Source of the DNA: VYFG01 sp965213885 | Lineage (GTDB): Bacteria > Pseudomonadota > Gammaproteobacteria > Arenicellales > Poriferihabitantaceae | Length of the DNA stretch: 64,000 nt | Direction of reading: 5' to 3' | NCBI GenBank assembly: GCA_965213885.1 | Contig: OZ243919.1 | Span: forward strand, 682,001-746,000 | Shown here: positions 16,413 to 25,359 of the stretch, piece by piece | Layout: each line of letters opens with the position of its first letter | Numbering within the stretch: position 1 is the first letter of the stretch | Translations under genes and position numbers: made by a program | The notes under the pieces: model-generated | The model's database searches: none | What the model was told of the DNA's origin: nothing | The model's input: the letters and a program-made list of their open reading frames with translations, nothing else

Positions 16413-17555
16413 ATGTCGATCAATCTGACACCGGAGGAGTTCGGGCATATCCGCCAGGGTTATCATGCCGATCCCGCCCGTTCCCTTTCACTGCTGGCCG
16501 ATGCCTACACCGCGCCCTGCTGGTACGATGTTGATCTCACGGCCATCCTCTCCACCAGCTGGCAATGGGTTTGCCATGCAGAGAGGCTTCGTGAACCGGG
16601 CGCATGGCTGACGATCGAGATTGCCGGTAACCCTCTGGTGGTTGTGCGGGATCGGGAAGGTGAACTGCGTGCCTTCTACAATGTCTGCAAGCACAGGGCG
16701 ATGCGACTGCTGGAGGGGTCAGGAAAGACCAACCTGATCACCTGTCCATACCACGGCTGGTCCTATGACCTCGCAGGAAACCTGGCGAGAGCGCCGGAAA
16801 CCGATCATGTGATCGGATTCGATCGACGGGAGATTTGCCTGGATTCCGTGCAGGTGGAGGAATTCTGCGAGTTCGTCTTTGTCAACCTCGACCCGTGCGC
16901 GGTTTCCCTTACCCGGCAAAGCGGCAGCTTGGCCGATGAAATGGGGCGATATGCCCCGGATCTGGGTCGGTTGACCCATGCCCACCGACTCAATTACGAC
17001 ATCCGTTCGAACTGGAAGAACGTGGTGGATAATTTTCTTGAGTGCTATCACTGCCCGGTTGCCCACAAGGACTTCTGCACCCTGGTGGACATGGATACCT
17101 ACAGGGTCACCACCCACGGCATCTACTCCAGCCACATGGCGGAGGCGGGCAAGTCCTCGAACAGCGCCTATTCCGTGGAAGAGGCGACGGTCCGGGACCA
17201 TGCGGTCTGGTGGCTGTGGCCGAATACCTGCTTCATGCGCTACCCGGGTCGCGGAAACATGATTGTCATGCAGATCATCCCCGCCGGCCCGGAACGTACC
17301 TTGGAGACCTACGATTTTTTCCTGGAGACGGCCGAGCCGAACGCGGATGAATTGGAAGCCATCGCCTATCTCGATACCGTGCTGCAGGCGGAAGATATCT
17401 GGCTGGTGGAAAACATCCAGAAGGGCATGGGGACATCGGCGTTCAGGCAGGGCCGGATCGTGTTCGATCCCACCGGCTCCGGAAGGTCCGAGCATGCGGT
17501 GCACCATTTCCATGGCCTGGTACTGGACGCCTACGCCCGAATGGTGACGGCGTGA
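16413..17555 (+). CDS. Rieske non-heme iron oxygenase, alpha subunit (quaternary-amine oxygenase-like)
   Basis: This 380-residue protein has an N-terminal Rieske [2Fe-2S] domain with Cys92-x-His94 and Cys111-x2-His114 (VCKHR and CPYHGW). The C-terminal catalytic domain carries the mononuclear iron motif in DNFLECYHCPVAH and the bridging aspartate region. Length and motifs resemble the CntA/GbcA/stachydrine demethylase group, which hydroxylates N-methyl groups of quaternary amines, but I cannot fix the substrate. No reductase gene is adjacent. The ATG at 16413 matches the family N-terminus; an upstream ATG at 16365 is possible. Its stop overlaps the next SDR gene by four bases (GTGA), so oxygenase and dehydrogenase are coupled. 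Confidence 0.85.
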   Translation: MSINLTPEEFGHIRQGYHADPARSLSLLADAYTAPCWYDVDLTAILSTSWQWVCHAERLREPGAWLTIEIAGNPLVVVRDREGELRAFYNVCKHRAMRLLEGSGKTNLITCPYHGWSYDLAGNLARAPETDHVIGFDRREICLDSVQVEEFCEFVFVNLDPCAVSLTRQSGSLADEMGRYAPDLGRLTHAHRLNYDIRSNWKNVVDNFLECYHCPVAHKDFCTLVDMDTYRVTTHGIYSSHMAEAGKSSNSAYSVEEATVRDHAVWWLWPNTCFMRYPGRGNMIVMQIIPAGPERTLETYDFFLETAEPNADELEAIAYLDTVLQAEDIWLVENIQKGMGTSAFRQGRIVFDPTGSGRSEHAVHHFHGLVLDAYARMVTA

Positions 17556-18310
17556 GCGGCTTGCTGCAGGGCAGGACCGCACTGGTCACCGGCGGTGCCG
17601 GCGGCATCGGAACCGCCATTTGCACCCGCTTTGTCCGGGAAGGCGCCGAAGTGGTGGCCCTGGACATTTCACCCGGTCCAGAATCGTTGCGGGGCGCCGA
17701 GCAGGTGCGGTGCGACATCACCTGTGAGCATCAGGTCATGGACATGGCCACCGGACTTTCCCGACGATGGTCGAGGCTGGACATCCTGGTGAATGCAGCA
17801 GGGATCGAGATCGAGAAAACCATCGAGAACACCACGCTGGAAGAATGGAACCGGATTTTCGCCATTAACGTGACGGGCATGTTCCTGGTGTCGAAGCATG
17901 TCCTGCCGCTGCTGCGCAGATCCGACTGCGCCAGCATCGTCAATTTCGGTTCCTATGACGGCTTCATCGCCGATCCCGGACTTGCCGCCTACTGCGCCAC
18001 CAAGGGTGCCGTGCATGCGCTCACCAGGGCGATGGCCTGCGACCATGGTCCGGAGGGTATCCGGGTGAATGCGGTGTGTCCAGGATACGTGGATACACCG
18101 ATGCTCCAGAGCTTTTTCGGGGACGGTGGCGATATCGAGTCCTTGCAGCAGGCGGTGCGTGACGTGCACCCCACGAAAACCTACGGCAGGCCGGAGGATA
18201 TCGCCAACCTGGTGAACTGGCTGGTATCCGACGAGGCGAGGTATGCATCCGGGCAGCTTTGGATCATGGATGGCGGACTCTCCGCCCAAGTCCAGCAGAT
18301 GCGGCTGTGA
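17552..18310 (+). CDS. Short-chain dehydrogenase/reductase
   Basis: This 252-residue classical SDR has the cofactor loop TGGAGGIG near residues 13-20, an acidic residue after beta 2 (ALDIS) favouring NAD, NAAG, and the catalytic Ser...Tyr-x3-Lys set in NFGSYDGF and AAYCATKGA. It ends with the family's IMDGGLSAQ. It starts at a GTG overlapping the Rieske gene stop and ends overlapping the next SDR, so three genes form a tight coupled operon. It probably oxidises or reduces a product of the oxygenase, but the substrate cannot be told. Confidence 0.86.
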   Translation: MSGLLQGRTALVTGGAGGIGTAICTRFVREGAEVVALDISPGPESLRGAEQVRCDITCEHQVMDMATGLSRRWSRLDILVNAAGIEIEKTIENTTLEEWNRIFAINVTGMFLVSKHVLPLLRRSDCASIVNFGSYDGFIADPGLAAYCATKGAVHALTRAMACDHGPEGIRVNAVCPGYVDTPMLQSFFGDGGDIESLQQAVRDVHPTKTYGRPEDIANLVNWLVSDEARYASGQLWIMDGGLSAQVQQMRL

Positions 18311-19068
18311 CCGGGGGCGTCCTTGACGGCAAGACCGCATTGGTCACCGGCGGTCGCCAGGGAATCGGCCGGGGGATCGTCGACGCCTTTCTGGCCTCGG
18401 GTGCCCATGTGATGACCTGCGGAAGGGAAGGCCGGCCGAAGGATCTGCCGCGGGAAGTGGCCTGGTCCTCGACCGACGTTTCCCGCAGGGATTCTGTGGA
18501 CCGACTGGCAGGGGAGGTCGAAAGGGAACTCGGGCCATTGTCGATTCTGGTGAACAACGCAGGGGTGCAGATCACCAGGACCGTGACGGAGACCACGGAC
18601 GCGGACTGGGATCGACTGATGGGTGTGAATGCCCGGGGCGTGTTCCTGGTTTGCCGGGCCATGATCCCGCGGATGTCTGCCGGCGGTTCCATCATCAATA
18701 TCGGATCCATCTCCGGCCGGACCGCCGATCCCGGTCTGGCCCTCTACAATGCCTCCAAGAGCTTCGTCCATGGGTTGACCCGCTCGATTGCCGTGGACCA
18801 TGGACCGGCCGTACGCTGCAACGCCATCTGTCCCGGCTGGATCATGACGGGCATGGCGGATGAGGCGTTTTCGGTAGCGGACGATCCCGAGGCCGCAACC
18901 CGCGATGCCCTGGCACGTCATCCGGTACGGCGGTTCGGGCAACCGTCGGACATCGCGGCCATGGCCGTCTGGCTCGCATCCGAGCAGTCCGCGTTTGCTA
19001 CCGGGCAGTGCTACGTGGTGGACGGCGGTCTCACGGCGGCCTCGCCGTTGAATCCGGGGCTGTTCTGA
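18307..19068 (+). CDS. Short-chain dehydrogenase/reductase (second copy)
   Basis: This 253-residue classical SDR begins at the GTG at 18307, which overlaps the previous stop by four bases. It has TGGRQGIGRG near residues 14-23, NNAGVQ, and the catalytic ISG...YNASK set, ending with VVDGGLTA. A basic GRE after beta 2 suggests NADP preference, unlike its neighbour with an Asp there. The two SDRs are clearly separate paralogues rather than a recent duplication. Paired SDRs of opposite cofactor preference would suit an oxidation-reduction relay, which is inference. Confidence 0.86.
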   Translation: MTGGVLDGKTALVTGGRQGIGRGIVDAFLASGAHVMTCGREGRPKDLPREVAWSSTDVSRRDSVDRLAGEVERELGPLSILVNNAGVQITRTVTETTDADWDRLMGVNARGVFLVCRAMIPRMSAGGSIINIGSISGRTADPGLALYNASKSFVHGLTRSIAVDHGPAVRCNAICPGWIMTGMADEAFSVADDPEAATRDALARHPVRRFGQPSDIAAMAVWLASEQSAFATGQCYVVDGGLTAASPLNPGLF

Positions 19069-19134
19069 CGCGGAGAGATACGCGGCGAATCAGGGTGCCG
19101 GGAGATAGCGCGGCGCATCCCAGCTTACGGCCCG

Positions 19135-21237
19135 CTACCCTGCGATGAGCAGTCCATCGACCACGTGCAGTCCGTCGGCATTCACGATGACGGGATTGAT
19201 GTCCATCTCCGAGAGGACATCCGCCAGACTGCCCGCCAGTACGGAAAAACGTACCAGCAGGTCGTCCAGCACGGCTTGGCCGGGGCAGGCATCCCCGAGC
19301 GCGTCCAGCAGGCCTGGATGGATGGCCAGGCTGCGCCACATCTCCCGCGCTTCCGGATGTCCGAGGGGTGCAAGTCCGAATGAGCGGTCACCCAGCCGTT
19401 CCACCTGTGTGCCACCGGCCGCTGCCATGACCAGGGGGCCGAACTGGGCGTCCCGTTTCATGCCGAGGGCGATCTCGACGCCCTCGCCGGCCTGTCGCAT
19501 CACCAGGGTAGCGGGTCCCAGCCGACCGGACAGGGCATCGTAGGCAAGAGACAGTTCCCTGGGGGTATGCAGGTGCGTAGCAACGCCACCGGCATCGGAT
19601 TTGTGCATCACGCCCGGTGCGGCGGTTTTCAGTACCACGGGGTAGCCCAGTGCCTCCGCCGCGGCCAGTACGGCCTGGAGGTCATTTGCTGCCTGGTGGG
19701 GAATCACCGGAAATCCGAAGTCGGCCAGCAGGGCAAGGCAGACGCTTTCGGCTCTTGGGCCGTCCCGCCGCAATGCCTCGCGCCAATGCCGCAGCAGGTC
19801 CGGGTCAGGCACCCATGGACCCCCGGACGATGCCGGACCGGGGGCCCTGCCGGCGCCGTAGCGGACCAGGTTCCGTATTCCCCTGAGAGCAAGGTCAATG
19901 CCGTTCAGGCAGGCGACTCCCCGATGACACAGGTCCGCCGCGGTTTGCTGCATGCGACTGAACCCCAGGCTGTTGACGGCGATGACCGGCTTGTCTCGGT
20001 AACCGTGCAGTGTTTCGAGGGAGCGGAAGAGTCCCGGGTAATGCGAAAACCCGTCGCGAAACTCGAATTCATAGGTCAGGAGTCCCGTGGCGGGATCATC
20101 CAGCAGAGCCTTGCCGCACTCGACAAAGACCGTCTCCGAGTCTTGTCCCAGGGCGCCCATTGCGTCCAGCGGGTTGTCCGCGACCAGCCCCGTATCCAGG
20201 TGCCGCGACATCCGCCTCGCCGTCGCGGCCGAGATGTCCGCAAACTCCACCCCGTGGTCCACGGCCAGATCGATCATCAGCTCCCGCATGCCCCCGGAAT
20301 CAAGGATTGATGCGATGGCACGGGTAGTCGGCCGGCACTCCAGGGCGAACAGCAGCGCCGTCACGATCAACTCGTCCGCATCCCTGACAAGAAGGGCGTT
20401 GTGACGTCTGCAAAGGGCGGTGAACGCGTCGTGATCGCCGACAATGGCGCCGGAATGGCTGAGGGCAAGGGCGGCGCTCTTGTGCGTTCTGCCGAGCTTG
20501 GCGATGACCACCGGTATGTCCAGGGCCCCGGCCTTTTCCAATGCATCGACGAAGCCCGGCACATCCCGCACGGTTTCAAGAAACAATGCGACGACCCGCG
20601 TGGATGTCCGATCCAGGACATGATGCATGTAATCCGCTGCGGTGCCGTTGGTTTCCTGGCCGCTCGAGATGACATAGTTGAAGCAGAATCGCGCGTCGTT
20701 ATTCGCCAGGTAGGTCATGGCGGACCCGGAGTGGCTGATCAGGGCGATATGTCCCGCGGGCCGTTCGGCCGGCCGGTCAAAGCTGACGAACACTCCGTGT
20801 TCATAGTTGTAGAACCCCATGGAATTGCCGCCGCATACCGGGATGCCCACGGCCGTGGCCTTATTCCGGAGACGCTCCGCCAGTGCCGGGGTGCCGTCCA
20901 TCGGGAGATGATTGGCGGCGTAGACCAGGATGCCCCCCACGCCCAGTCCGAGCGCCTGCTCGAAACTGGCTTCCAGGGGCAGGCCGCTGATCGCGTAAAC
21001 CACGAGGTCCGGCACCGACGGCAGGGAGGCGAGATCGGGATGGCACGGCAGGTCGAACAGTGTTGCATGACGGGGGTTGACCAGGTGCAGTGTCCCGCGA
21101 TATCCGCTTTCCCGGATCTGCATGATGGTGTTTGCGGCGATGCTGTCGGGGCGGGCGGATGCGCCCACCACGGCGATGGAACCCGGCGACAACAGCCGTT
21201 CCAGTCGAAGCGGCCCGGAAGCAGTCTCCGCATGCAT
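19135..21237 (-). CDS. NDP-forming acyl-CoA synthetase (acetate-CoA ligase type, fused subunits)
   Basis: This 700-residue protein fuses the parts of ADP-forming acyl-CoA ligases. An N-terminal CoA-binding domain (GSIAVVGASARPDS) comes first. A succinyl-CoA-ligase-like flavodoxin region follows, holding the conserved histidine in ALSHSGAIVGDHDAF and GGMRELMIDLA. From about residue 480 there is an ATP-grasp domain with GFPVIPHQA, YPVVLKTAAPGVMHKSDAGGV, an EGVEIALGMKRD loop and DINPVIV. It would activate an organic acid with CoA and ATP; the acid is unknown. It is convergent with the Rieske/SDR operon and shares strand with the EamA transporter upstream (gap 10 bases), so transporter and ligase likely form one operon. 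Confidence 0.86.
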   Translation of the reverse strand: MHAETASGPLRLERLLSPGSIAVVGASARPDSIAANTIMQIRESGYRGTLHLVNPRHATLFDLPCHPDLASLPSVPDLVVYAISGLPLEASFEQALGLGVGGILVYAANHLPMDGTPALAERLRNKATAVGIPVCGGNSMGFYNYEHGVFVSFDRPAERPAGHIALISHSGSAMTYLANNDARFCFNYVISSGQETNGTAADYMHHVLDRTSTRVVALFLETVRDVPGFVDALEKAGALDIPVVIAKLGRTHKSAALALSHSGAIVGDHDAFTALCRRHNALLVRDADELIVTALLFALECRPTTRAIASILDSGGMRELMIDLAVDHGVEFADISAATARRMSRHLDTGLVADNPLDAMGALGQDSETVFVECGKALLDDPATGLLTYEFEFRDGFSHYPGLFRSLETLHGYRDKPVIAVNSLGFSRMQQTAADLCHRGVACLNGIDLALRGIRNLVRYGAGRAPGPASSGGPWVPDPDLLRHWREALRRDGPRAESVCLALLADFGFPVIPHQAANDLQAVLAAAEALGYPVVLKTAAPGVMHKSDAGGVATHLHTPRELSLAYDALSGRLGPATLVMRQAGEGVEIALGMKRDAQFGPLVMAAAGGTQVERLGDRSFGLAPLGHPEAREMWRSLAIHPGLLDALGDACPGQAVLDDLLVRFSVLAGSLADVLSEMDINPVIVNADGLHVVDGLLIAG

Positions 21238-21247
21238 GCCACCGGCC

Positions 21248-22228
21248 TCAGGAAACGGTCTGGCCCGGCGCCCGGCCTGCCGCAAGCCTGTTCCGGTACA
21301 GGCTCTCCCGCCATGCGGTAAGGATTCCCGCAGTGCCGATCAATGCCATCCCGGTGATTGCATTCATCGTGGGCCACGTGTCGAACAGGGCCTTGCCCCA
21401 GAAGACGGCGAAGAGCAGGTAGCTGAAATCAAGCGGTGCGAGCCAGCTACTGTCGGCGGTCTGGTAGGCCCTGCTCAGGCAGAGATTACCGGAAAAGTTG
21501 AGTACCGATGTCAGGATGGCGAAGATCACCACGATCCAGGTAAGCATCGGCCAGCCGATGGCCACGAACGGTGCATCCTGTCGCAGTTCATCAGACAGGG
21601 GAAACAGGGTCAGCACCAGGCTCCCCAGCGCCCCGGATACCAGGAAGGCCACCGCCACCGAGAACACCATCGCCAGGGTGTTTTCCCGTCGGCAGGCGCG
21701 GCGAATCGTGAGAATGTTGACTGCGTAAAAGAACCCCGCCAGGATGGGGAGGCACTGCATCGTCGAGAACCCGTCCTCCCAGGGAGACAGCACCAGCCCT
21801 GCGCCGACTGCGCCCAGTGCAAGGGCAAAGAGGCGCCAGGGTCCCACCTGCTCTCCGAGTACCGGGCCTGCCAGCAGGGACACGAACAGCGGATAGGTAT
21901 ACAGCCCCGTTGCCATCTGTGTCATGGTCAGGAACGGTGCGGCGGAAAAAAAGCAGAACATGCAGAGCATCATGAGCATGGCGCGAAGGTACACCACGGC
22001 AGGTCGCTTGGGCTTCAGCAGGTATAGCCCGCCGCCGGCGATGGCCAGAACGATGGCGAAGACCAGGTTGCCGGCCGCCCTGAGCGCCTGGAACTGCCAG
22101 AACGAAGTCTGCACCGAGATCAGCTTGACCAGCCCATCCTGCAATGCCAGGACAAATACCCCCGAGAACAGCAGCAGCAGTGCCGTGAGCGGCCGGTCGC
22201 TGGTCGGACCGCCGATGAGCGAGCGCAT
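21248..22228 (-). CDS. EamA/DMT-family transporter
   Basis: This 326-residue membrane protein has about ten predicted helices in two EamA repeats. The first repeat holds VFVLALQDGLVKLIS and a loop with FWQFQALRA; the second holds ILTSVLNFSGNLCLSRAYQ. MATGLYTYPLFVSLLAGPVLGEQVG is the typical EamA fourth-fifth helix region. The substrate is unknown; the downstream acyl-CoA ligase suggests import or export of an organic acid. It ends 10 bases before the ligase gene starts. Confidence 0.87.
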   Translation of the reverse strand: MRSLIGGPTSDRPLTALLLLFSGVFVLALQDGLVKLISVQTSFWQFQALRAAGNLVFAIVLAIAGGGLYLLKPKRPAVVYLRAMLMMLCMFCFFSAAPFLTMTQMATGLYTYPLFVSLLAGPVLGEQVGPWRLFALALGAVGAGLVLSPWEDGFSTMQCLPILAGFFYAVNILTIRRACRRENTLAMVFSVAVAFLVSGALGSLVLTLFPLSDELRQDAPFVAIGWPMLTWIVVIFAILTSVLNFSGNLCLSRAYQTADSSWLAPLDFSYLLFAVFWGKALFDTWPTMNAITGMALIGTAGILTAWRESLYRNRLAAGRAPGQTVS

Positions 22229-22886
22229 TCGTCAGATACGGCTCCGGGCCGGTTGCGCCGGGGGCCGGCTCTCCCGCCGGTTTCCCGTGACTTGGGGCAG
22301 GCTGCCTCTTGCATCGGTACAGGCGGGTGGACAGAACTCTGTACTCACTTCAAAATTTTTCTTGATGGATTCGTGGCCTTTGCCGGATGTCGCTTCTTCG
22401 CGTTTGCCGGGGGTCCGGACTTCGAGTGTCCCCGGGTATCTGGGGCCGGCACACTGCGTCGGCGGAAACACCGGGCTGGTTCTGTTTGCAGATACGGCGC
22501 GGCATCATAGCGTCCTGCTGTGCAGCGGCAAAGGTCTTGTGTGGGGTTTGTCGCGGATTCGTCCGGAGTTGTCCGGCTACGGGCATTCTGGGCATGGTGC
22601 GTCAGGACGGCACTCCCCGAATACCCCATCGGGTGAATGCCTGCGGCGGAGTTCCCAGGTGCCAGGGGGTACACGGGATGTCAGGCCGGATGCGAAGGCA
22701 TGGTGATTCGGGCATGCTGGCAATTTCCCGAAGGAATGGCAGAATGCTACCAGATGGGAACCGGCGGTGCGGCAGAACGTTCGGGCGGGTGCCTGCTGTT
22801 GCGCCATGCCCGGTTGATGCCCGCCAAATTCCGGCTTGCCCGCCTGACCGTCCAGAAAACTGGTATCCAAACAGCATGCTCTTTCA
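22229..22886. other. Intergenic region, divergent promoters presumed
   Basis: About 658 bases between the minus-strand EamA gene and the plus-strand BioC-like gene. Open frames on both strands give peptides with no recognisable pattern and overlapping each other. I see no clear sigma-70 hexamer pair, RNA gene or repeat. Confidence 0.4.
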
Positions 22887-23660
22887 ATGATTCCGTTCAA
22901 CCCGGAAACCCGGTTGCATCCCCTGAGCAGTCACATCGCCGACCGCAGGCGGCGCCTGATCCGGGTCGGGCGTCCGATGGCCTACCTGTACGACCGGGTG
23001 CATGCGGAATTGGCATCCCGCATCGGACAGACCGGTGGGTGGGGGGGCCAGGCGCTTTATATCGGGTTTCACGGCAATGCTCCAACGCTGCCGGAAACCG
23101 GCTGCCGGCGGCTGTCCCTGCTGGAAGGGGACGATGTGTCCGGACTTGCACCGGGCTTCGACCTGGTCGTGGTCAACCTGCAGCTGGCCTGGCTGGAGCA
23201 CGGGTTCTGGTTCGAATTCTTCCGGGGTCTGCTGCGTCCGGGCGGACGCATCTGTTTCAGCAGCCTTGGTCCGGACACACTGGCCGAACTCGATGAGGCC
23301 TGGTGGAAGGTGGACGCCATGCCGCATGTCCATCCGTTCGTTGACATGCACCACCTGGGGGATGCCCTGGTCCGGTCCGGCTTTCACCGCACCATCCTCG
23401 ATGCGGACTGGATGGGCGTGGAATACGAGGATGTGGACCTGCTGATGGAGGATCTTCGCCGCGAGGGATTCCACAATGTTGCACCCGGGAGGCGAAGGGC
23501 GCTGACCGGGCGCGGACGTCTGCAGGACCTTCGGGCCTGCTTCCGGGTCGGTTCTCCCGTCCGGATGACTTTCGAACTGGTGTACGGTTACGCGGAAGTT
23601 CCGGAGACTGCGGAAGGCGGCGTGCGGGTGGCGCCCCCGACCTTTCACGGCGGGGTATAG
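22887..23660 (+). CDS. BioC-like methyltransferase-fold protein with degenerate SAM motif
   Basis: The 257-residue sequence resembles malonyl-ACP O-methyltransferase BioC in its second half: LLRPGGRICFSSLGPDTLAEL, HPFVDMHHLGDALVRSGF, and an LRREGFHNVAPGRRRALTGR region before FELVYGYAEVP. The usual SAM-binding glycine loop (ValLeuAspLeuGlyCysGlyThrGly type) is replaced by ALYIGFHGNAP. It may therefore be a diverged or catalytically altered relative. No other biotin gene is nearby. It is convergent with soxA, six bases away. Confidence 0.7.
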   Translation: MIPFNPETRLHPLSSHIADRRRRLIRVGRPMAYLYDRVHAELASRIGQTGGWGGQALYIGFHGNAPTLPETGCRRLSLLEGDDVSGLAPGFDLVVVNLQLAWLEHGFWFEFFRGLLRPGGRICFSSLGPDTLAELDEAWWKVDAMPHVHPFVDMHHLGDALVRSGFHRTILDADWMGVEYEDVDLLMEDLRREGFHNVAPGRRRALTGRGRLQDLRACFRVGSPVRMTFELVYGYAEVPETAEGGVRVAPPTFHGGV

Positions 23661-23666
23661 GCCGGT

Positions 23667-24578
23667 TCAGGGTTTCAGTGCCGGGGCGTTGAGCGGAATG
23701 CCGGAGTTCATGATGGCCTGGTAGAGTTCGAGGCCGATATAGGTTTCACTCTGGGCCTTAAGGGGCGCCGCGCCCGCCAGTGCATTGCAATAGGCATACT
23801 GCCGATGCAGTGTTCCCATGGGTTCGCCACCCTGGCTCCAGCGGATACTGTAGACAGGATAGCCCATGCCATGGCCAAGGGCCGCGCTCAGCACATGGCC
23901 CCGCAGCCGGTTTCCCGCATTGTGGACATGGCAGTTGGCACAGGACAGGTTCATCTGGCCCCTCTTGGCCCAGAAATACTGCCGCCCGACGGCATAGAGT
24001 CGGCGGACCTCTTCCTCGCGGTAGTCCACATCCAGGGGCTGTCCCCGCCACGGATCCTTGAAGGCCGCGACCAGTCGGGCTATTTCACTGTCCATGGCAT
24101 CCAGGGGCGGTTCGCCATTGTGGCTTCGGCACTGGTTGATGTCGCCGGCGACGGTATGGACCACGTCATCGAAAAAGTAGGGATAGGCAATGGGTGGGGG
24201 CTTGCCGGAGAAACAGTCACGCAAGGACAACCCGCTGGACATCGGCGCATCCCAGGCCGCCTTGCCTGCCTCGACCTCGTCCAGGTGGGGGGGCGCTGCA
24301 AGCAGGAGGTCGCGGTTAACCCGCTGCCTGGAATATTGCGGGAGTGCGGCCACGCCGTCACGGTAGGAGTCCAGGGGCACGCCCGGGAACCTGGAGAGAA
24401 AGAAGGCCTGGAACTGTCGGATGTCGTCCCGGATTTCCTCCACCGAGGGAACGGAGTCCGCTGCAGCAGGCAACGAAACCGTGAGCAGGTTGGCTGTGAC
24501 GATGAGAACGGATATCGTCTTCAGACCACGCGGCCACCGTGTTCGTGCCGACGTTTTGCGGTGGAGGGAAATTTCCAT
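23667..24578 (-). CDS. soxA: Sulfur oxidation c-type cytochrome SoxA (single-heme form)
   Basis: The 303-residue protein has a signal peptide ending near AAADS and a SoxA core. One heme site is present (CANCH, Cys213/Cys216/His217), followed by NRLRGHVLSAALG, YPVYSIRWSQGG, MGTLHRQYAYCN with the conserved cysteine Cys264 that ligates the heme and carries sulfur in SoxA, and a final YIGLELYQAIMNSGIPL. The second heme motif of diheme SoxA is absent; two cysteines (122 and 150) remain there as in monoheme forms. In the Sox system SoxAX attaches thiosulfate to the SoxY cysteine, in the periplasm. The gene starts two bases after the soxZ stop, as last gene of soxXYZA. Confidence 0.87.
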   Translation of the reverse strand: MEISLHRKTSARTRWPRGLKTISVLIVTANLLTVSLPAAADSVPSVEEIRDDIRQFQAFFLSRFPGVPLDSYRDGVAALPQYSRQRVNRDLLLAAPPHLDEVEAGKAAWDAPMSSGLSLRDCFSGKPPPIAYPYFFDDVVHTVAGDINQCRSHNGEPPLDAMDSEIARLVAAFKDPWRGQPLDVDYREEEVRRLYAVGRQYFWAKRGQMNLSCANCHVHNAGNRLRGHVLSAALGHGMGYPVYSIRWSQGGEPMGTLHRQYAYCNALAGAAPLKAQSETYIGLELYQAIMNSGIPLNAPALKP

Positions 24579-24580
24579 GC

Positions 24581-24877
24581 TCAGTCCGCCTCACCGTCGA
24601 ATATCCGGCTGAATTCACCGGTCCGGCCCAGAAGGTCCTGCCAGTCGACGCCGATGATGTCACCGCTCTCCAGGGCGCTGAAATGTGTGCCGGCGGCCGG
24701 GTCCCTGGACACGTTCCGGCCCAACAGGAGTTGCGCGTGGACTTCCCCGTTGCGACGGAACGTGACCCTGGTCAGGTAGCGTTCATCGGACATCACGTGT
24801 GGAATCCGACAGATAACGTCGTATCCGCTGTCCGATTCGCGGATAAAGATTCTTTCCGCAACGGGCGCCCGGCTCAT
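24581..24877 (-). CDS. soxZ: SoxZ-like sulfur carrier partner
   Basis: This 98-residue protein is of SoxZ size and matches its pattern in RIPHVM (the SHPM region of SoxZ), VTFRRNGEVHAQLLLGRNVSRDP and a C-terminal SGDIIGVDWQDLLGRTGEFSRIF. SoxZ forms a heterodimer with SoxY, which carries the sulfur intermediate. The ATG at 24877 overlaps the soxY stop as ATGA, so the pair is co-translated. Identification rests on size, motifs and its position between soxY and soxA. Confidence 0.78.
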   Translation of the reverse strand: MSRAPVAERIFIRESDSGYDVICRIPHVMSDERYLTRVTFRRNGEVHAQLLLGRNVSRDPAAGTHFSALESGDIIGVDWQDLLGRTGEFSRIFDGEAD

Positions 24878-25350
24878 TGCGCCACCTCGCGCCATGCGCC
24901 GACAATCTGAACCCGTCGTTCCGACCTCCCAAGCTGCCCGTCACGCAGGGCATAGCACACGAGACGGCCACTTCGCTGCAACCGTGCATGGCCGATCATC
25001 ACCGCGCGCCGGTCCTGGATCAGATCCATGGCCATGATCAACGGCTCGTTGTTGGCATCCGTCAGAAGGGCGATCTTTTCAACGCCGGGAACGGAGACCC
25101 GAAACGGGACGAGTTCACCGTGGAGCACCTCGAGCGACGTCTCGATTTCTATTGAGGCGTCATCAGAGGCTTCACGCACACCGAAAAAGGATTCGAGGAC
25201 ATCCCCGAACTCCCCAGCGGCGAATTCCGGTCGCGGGTCCTGCGCGGCATTGGCCCGCCGGAACAGGGTCCCTGCACCGAGAAACAGGGCAGCGACCATG
25301 CGAACTCCCGACAGGAGCAGCTGGCGCCGGTTTTCCAGTGGCTCGTTCAT
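24874..25350 (-). CDS. soxY: SoxY-family carrier lacking the C-terminal GGCGG arm
   Basis: The 158-residue protein starts with a twin-arginine-type signal (NRRQLLLSG...FLGAGTLFRRANA). The SoxY fold follows, with VPFRVSVPGVEKIALLTD, EPLIMAMDL and IGHARLQRSGRLVCYAL. Ordinary SoxY ends in a Gly-Gly-Cys-Gly-Gly swinging arm whose cysteine binds the sulfur substrate. Here the end reads RRVQIVGAWREVAQ, with no cysteine. The only cysteine is Cys132 in a predicted beta strand. The gene therefore either encodes an altered carrier or is decayed, although the frame and four-base overlap with soxZ look maintained. It begins nine bases after soxX. Confidence 0.75.
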   Translation of the reverse strand: MNEPLENRRQLLLSGVRMVAALFLGAGTLFRRANAAQDPRPEFAAGEFGDVLESFFGVREASDDASIEIETSLEVLHGELVPFRVSVPGVEKIALLTDANNEPLIMAMDLIQDRRAVMIGHARLQRSGRLVCYALRDGQLGRSERRVQIVGAWREVAQ

Positions 25351-25359
25351 GATCCCGGG

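Noticed and set aside
22577..22900. 107-codon minus-strand open frame upstream of the BioC-like gene, considered as comF
   Set aside because: comF often lies near bioC, but this frame has no phosphoribosyltransferase or zinc-finger pattern.
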